DNA of 64,000 nt. It comes from Bradyrhizobium sp. CCH5-F6. Its GTDB lineage: Bacteria > Pseudomonadota > Alphaproteobacteria > Rhizobiales > Xanthobacteraceae. The stretch lies in the NCBI RefSeq assembly GCF_001556045.1, contig NZ_LSIC01000113.1, positions 1 to 64,000 on the forward strand, written 5' to 3'. How positions within the stretch are numbered: position 1 is the first letter of the stretch; every line of letters starts with the position of its first letter. The position numbers and the translations under genes were made by a program. Shown one piece after another: positions 61,569 to 64,000 of this stretch. The notes below the pieces were generated by a model. The model ran no database searches, was not told where the DNA came from, and saw nothing but the letters and a program-made list of their open reading frames with translations.

Positions 61569-61874
61569 TCATTTGGCCTTTTGCAGCTTGGTGATGGTGA
61601 TGCCTCCTGAGGCCCGTTCGGCTTCGAACTGGACCTTATCGCCGACCTTCACCTGCTTGAGCATCGACGAATCCTGGACACGGAACACCATCGTCATGCC
61701 ATCATCGTCCATATCGAGGTTCTTGATGGGACCATGCTTGAGCGTGATTTTTCCAGCGGCTTCATCAATCTTCTTGACTTCGCCGTTGACCATCGCGGTC
61801 TGCGCGAATGCGACGGTGGACGACCATGCGAGCGTCAGCGCAAGCGCGGTCATTGCGAGCTTGTTCCGTTTCAT
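61569..61874 (-). CDS. CusF-like periplasmic copper-binding protein, copy 1
   Basis: A 101-residue protein with a signal peptide (MKRNKLAMTALALTLAWSST, cut near AFAQTA) and a CusF OB-like domain: NGEVKKIDEAAGKITLKHGP and DDDGMTMVFRVQDSSML, then GDKVQFEAE. The His and two Met ligands of CusF are kept (KHGPI, MTM), but the Trp that caps the copper in CusF is replaced by Met (NLDM), with three extra residues (DDD). It would bind Cu(I) or Ag(I) in the periplasm. The start at 61874 gives the normal signal peptide. Confidence 0.9.
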   Translation of the reverse strand: MKRNKLAMTALALTLAWSSTVAFAQTAMVNGEVKKIDEAAGKITLKHGPIKNLDMDDDGMTMVFRVQDSSMLKQVKVGDKVQFEAERASGGITITKLQKAK

Positions 61875-61964
61875 CTTCAATTTCCCTTCGTTTGTTTTGG
61901 TCGGCATTGCCGTTTGATGCCGCCCCGCTTCGTTTAGCGCCGCGTTAGCGAACGCAAGTTCTGG

Positions 61965-62255
61965 TCATTTAGCCTTCTGCATCTTCGTGATAGTCACTCC
62001 CTCCGGGGCCCGCTCGGCTTCGAACCTGACCTTGTCGCCAACCTTCAAGTTCTTCAGCATGCCGGGATCGCTCACGCGCAGCACCATGGTCATTGCGTCC
62101 ATTTCAAGGTTTTTGATCGCCCCGTGCTTGAGAGTGATTTTGCCGGCGGCAGCATCGATATTCTTGACCTCGCCCTTGACCACGGGGTTGTCAGCGAATG
62201 CCGACCCGAAAGGGACGATCAAGGTCAGGAGAACGGCAATCTTCAGGCTTCTCAT
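61965..62255 (-). CDS. CusF-like periplasmic copper-binding protein, copy 2
   Basis: A 96-residue paralogue of the next gene: signal peptide MRSLKIAVLLTLIVPFGSAF, then VVKGEVKNIDAAAGKITLKH and KNLEMDAMTMVLRVSD. Aligned without gaps to CusF, the Trp position is Met, so three Met and one His could bind Cu(I). The tandem pair (about 60 percent identical by eye) suggests local duplication. Confidence 0.9.
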   Translation of the reverse strand: MRSLKIAVLLTLIVPFGSAFADNPVVKGEVKNIDAAAGKITLKHGAIKNLEMDAMTMVLRVSDPGMLKNLKVGDKVRFEAERAPEGVTITKMQKAK

Positions 62256-62293
62256 GTGAACTCCAATTCTTATGGGATTGAAATCACGTAGGA

Positions 62294-62779
62294 TTACTTC
62301 ACGGTCACGGTGCCGACCATGCCAGAGTCCCTATGGCCGGGAATCAGACACGAATACTCGAACTCGCCGGCTTTGGTAAACTTCCAGACCATCTCGTTGG
62401 CCTTTTTTGGCGCGAGCCGCTTTGCGTTCGGATCATCGTGCTCCATGTCGGGGTTCTTCTTCATGGCTTCGGCGTGCTTGAGGTTCTCGGCGGTCGTGGC
62501 AAGCACGAATTCATGTTCGAGTTCACCGTTGTTGCGCAGGACGAACTTGATCTGTTCGCCCTTTTTCACATCGATCTTCGTCGGCATGAACATCATCTTG
62601 CCGTCCATCTCGCCCATCGTGACCTGCACGGCGCGGGCCGGCTTCTGAGGATCGCCGGGTTCGCCGGCCGAAAACGATTCGTCGTGGCTGTGGCCCTTAG
62701 GACCTTCGCCTGCCCAAGCGGTTGCGGAGATGGACGTCACCGCGGCGAAAGCGATCAAAGTGAGCGTTGCGTGTTTCAT
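62294..62779 (-). CDS. Periplasmic cupredoxin
   Basis: About 161 residues. The signal peptide is MKHATLTLIAFAAVTSISAT with a cut near AWAGEG. The cupredoxin fold ends in the type 1 copper site: His in LEHEFVLAT, then Cys, His and Met in YSCLIPGHRDSGM. A Met-rich part (MGEMDGKMMFMP) and an acidic insert (NPDMEHDDPNAK) are present. It may pass electrons or copper to the neighbouring oxidase. The ATG at 62779 is preferred over the longer frame from 62824. Confidence 0.9.
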   Translation of the reverse strand: MKHATLTLIAFAAVTSISATAWAGEGPKGHSHDESFSAGEPGDPQKPARAVQVTMGEMDGKMMFMPTKIDVKKGEQIKFVLRNNGELEHEFVLATTAENLKHAEAMKKNPDMEHDDPNAKRLAPKKANEMVWKFTKAGEFEYSCLIPGHRDSGMVGTVTVK

Positions 62780-62828
62780 GATCTTGTTCCCCGTGTTGTT
62801 GGTTGAAGCGGCCTTGTTTCCCAAAAAA

Positions 62829-64000
62829 CTACATGCCTTTCATTCCCTTCATGCCTTTCATAGCCTTCATGTCGCCCTCTTTCGGAGCCCCCGCTGGCTT
62901 GTCCTTGCGAACAGGGGGCTGCGACGGCGCGTCGACCTCATAGGAGACGGTACCGGCGGGATATTTGTAGGGGCCCGGATCCTTGTAATCGTCACGCGCC
63001 AAGTCTTCACGTATCTTCATGACCGTGAACATGCCGCCCATCTCGATCGGACCGAATTGACCGGAGCCGGTCATCATCATCAAGGTGTTATCGGGCATCG
63101 GCATCTCCATTTCGCCCATTGCCATGCCGGTCGATCCCATCACCATCGCATCTGGCGCGAGCTTTCCGACGGCTCTTGCGAGATCCTTTTTCGACACACC
63201 GATCAAATTGCGCACATCGTGCCCCATCGCATTCATGGTGTGGTGCGACTTGTGGCAGTGAAATGCCCAGTCACCGGGATTGTCGGCGACAACATCAAAA
63301 GCGCGGATGGCACCGACCGGTACGTCGATCGTCGTTTCCGGCCACTGCGCGCTTTCCGGCACCCAGCCTCCGTCGGTGCAGCTTACGGCAAAGCTATGTC
63401 CGTGAAGGTGGATGGGATGGTTCGTCATGGTGAGGTTGCCGATGCGAACCCGCACTTTGTCGTTCAGCCGGACGGCCAGCGGATCGATGCCCGGAAACAC
63501 ACGGCTGTTCCAGGTCCACATATTGAAGTCGGTCATCTCCGTGATCTTCGGCAGGTACGTGCCGGGATCGACGAGATAGGTGCTCATGATGAACACGAAG
63601 TCGCGATCGACTGGGCGGAAACTGGGATCGCGTGGATGCACGACGATCATCCCCATCATGCCCATCGCCATCTGGACCATTTCGTCCGAGTGCGGATGAT
63701 ACATAAACGTCCCGCTGTGCTTCATCTGGAATTCGTAGACAAAGGTTTTGCCCGGCGGAATGTGGGGCTGATTGAGCCCGCCGACGCCGTCCATGCCGTT
63801 GGGCAAAAGCACGCCATGCCAATGAATGGTCGTCTGTTCCGGGAGTTTGTTGGTGACGAAAATGCGCAGTTTGTCGCCCTCGACCGCCTCGATGGTGGGG
63901 CCGGGGGATTGACCGTTATAGCCCCACAAATGAACCTTCATCCCTTCGGCAAATTCCCGAACGACCGGCTCGGCGACGAGATGGAATTCCTTCCAATCGC
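62829..64000 (-). CDS. Multicopper oxidase (5' end outside window)
   Basis: The frame is open to the right edge, so the N-terminus and probable signal peptide are missing; about 390 residues are visible. Copper motifs are IHWHGVLLPNGMDG, FMYHPHSDEMVQM, NHPIHLHGHSFAV and HCHKSHHTMNAMGHD. The C-terminus is Met/Lys-rich, ending in MKAMKGMKGMKGM repeats. It differs from CopA and from the DUF4396 fusion. First visible gene of the long copper operon; the cupredoxin start is 50 bases downstream. Confidence 0.9.
   Translation of the reverse strand, partial: DWKEFHLVAEPVVREFAEGMKVHLWGYNGQSPGPTIEAVEGDKLRIFVTNKLPEQTTIHWHGVLLPNGMDGVGGLNQPHIPPGKTFVYEFQMKHSGTFMYHPHSDEMVQMAMGMMGMIVVHPRDPSFRPVDRDFVFIMSTYLVDPGTYLPKITEMTDFNMWTWNSRVFPGIDPLAVRLNDKVRVRIGNLTMTNHPIHLHGHSFAVSCTDGGWVPESAQWPETTIDVPVGAIRAFDVVADNPGDWAFHCHKSHHTMNAMGHDVRNLIGVSKKDLARAVGKLAPDAMVMGSTGMAMGEMEMPMPDNTLMMMTGSGQFGPIEMGGMFTVMKIREDLARDDYKDPGPYKYPAGTVSYEVDAPSQPPVRKDKPAGAPKEGDMKAMKGMKGMKGM

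Noticed and set aside
57585..64000. A methanobactin-type copper peptide system
   Set aside because: No MbnB/MbnC-like genes or short Cys-containing precursor peptide was seen among the operon genes.

Overview
The window is GC-rich chromosomal DNA from an alphaproteobacterium, most likely Bradyrhizobium or a close relative. This is an inference. It rests on the mix of families (BA14K and DUF1236 secreted proteins, CpaC, an Irr/ICE-like iron box, OpgC, many LysR/IclR regulators, Bug-type binding proteins), the strong third-position GC bias, and a tRNA-Arg(ACG) 3' remnant with an encoded CCA. No complete rRNA, tRNA or CRISPR array was found.

Left third (1-27.5 kb), ordinary catabolic and envelope gene content. 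It opens with the 3' part of a repeat-rich surface protein (Ig-like plus DUF4082 modules), an Rrf2 regulator with a palindromic operator on its own start codon, and a two-component styrene/indole-type flavin monooxygenase (oxygenase plus flavin reductase) divergent from a LysR gene. Next come a luciferase-like oxidoreductase, a GumC-type chain-length protein with a dead kinase domain, a truncated LysR facing an MFS transporter, and a methyltransferase-dehydrogenase pair. These are followed by a PhyH dioxygenase and an enoyl-CoA hydratase / NDP-forming acyl-CoA synthetase / Bug operon divergent from IclR across a perfect palindrome. A queD gene lies between two tRNA-Arg 3'-end-like repeats. A LysR-flanked operon combines an aliphatic-substrate ABC importer with RutB-, RutC- and RutD-like enzymes.

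Middle (27.5-39.9 kb), eroded and mosaic. It has IS5 and IS256 remnants, a TonB-dependent siderophore receptor with a candidate ICE box, small secreted proteins, an isolated flgK, a decayed cpaB in front of an intact cpaC, a MarR regulator, a membrane cytochrome c, and an isolated flgB broken by a one-base deletion.

Right third (39.9-64 kb), mainly a copper-handling island. It carries copA-copB, a dehydrogenase fused to an SPW-type membrane domain, and an intact-ended IS66 element (8-bp target duplication) inserted into an older IS5-family transposase. A type I secretion pair and its RTX cargo follow, with a terminator between cargo and transporter. After a DUF305 protein comes a long, tightly packed minus-strand run: multicopper oxidase (runs off the edge), cupredoxin, two CusF-like proteins, FkbM methyltransferase, GNAT acetyltransferase, a DUF4396-multicopper oxidase fusion, a 14-cysteine copper-storage-like protein, OpgC, a methyltransferase and a cytochrome c. 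The translational coupling of FkbM, GNAT and the oxidase fusion inside a copper operon is the most unusual arrangement here.
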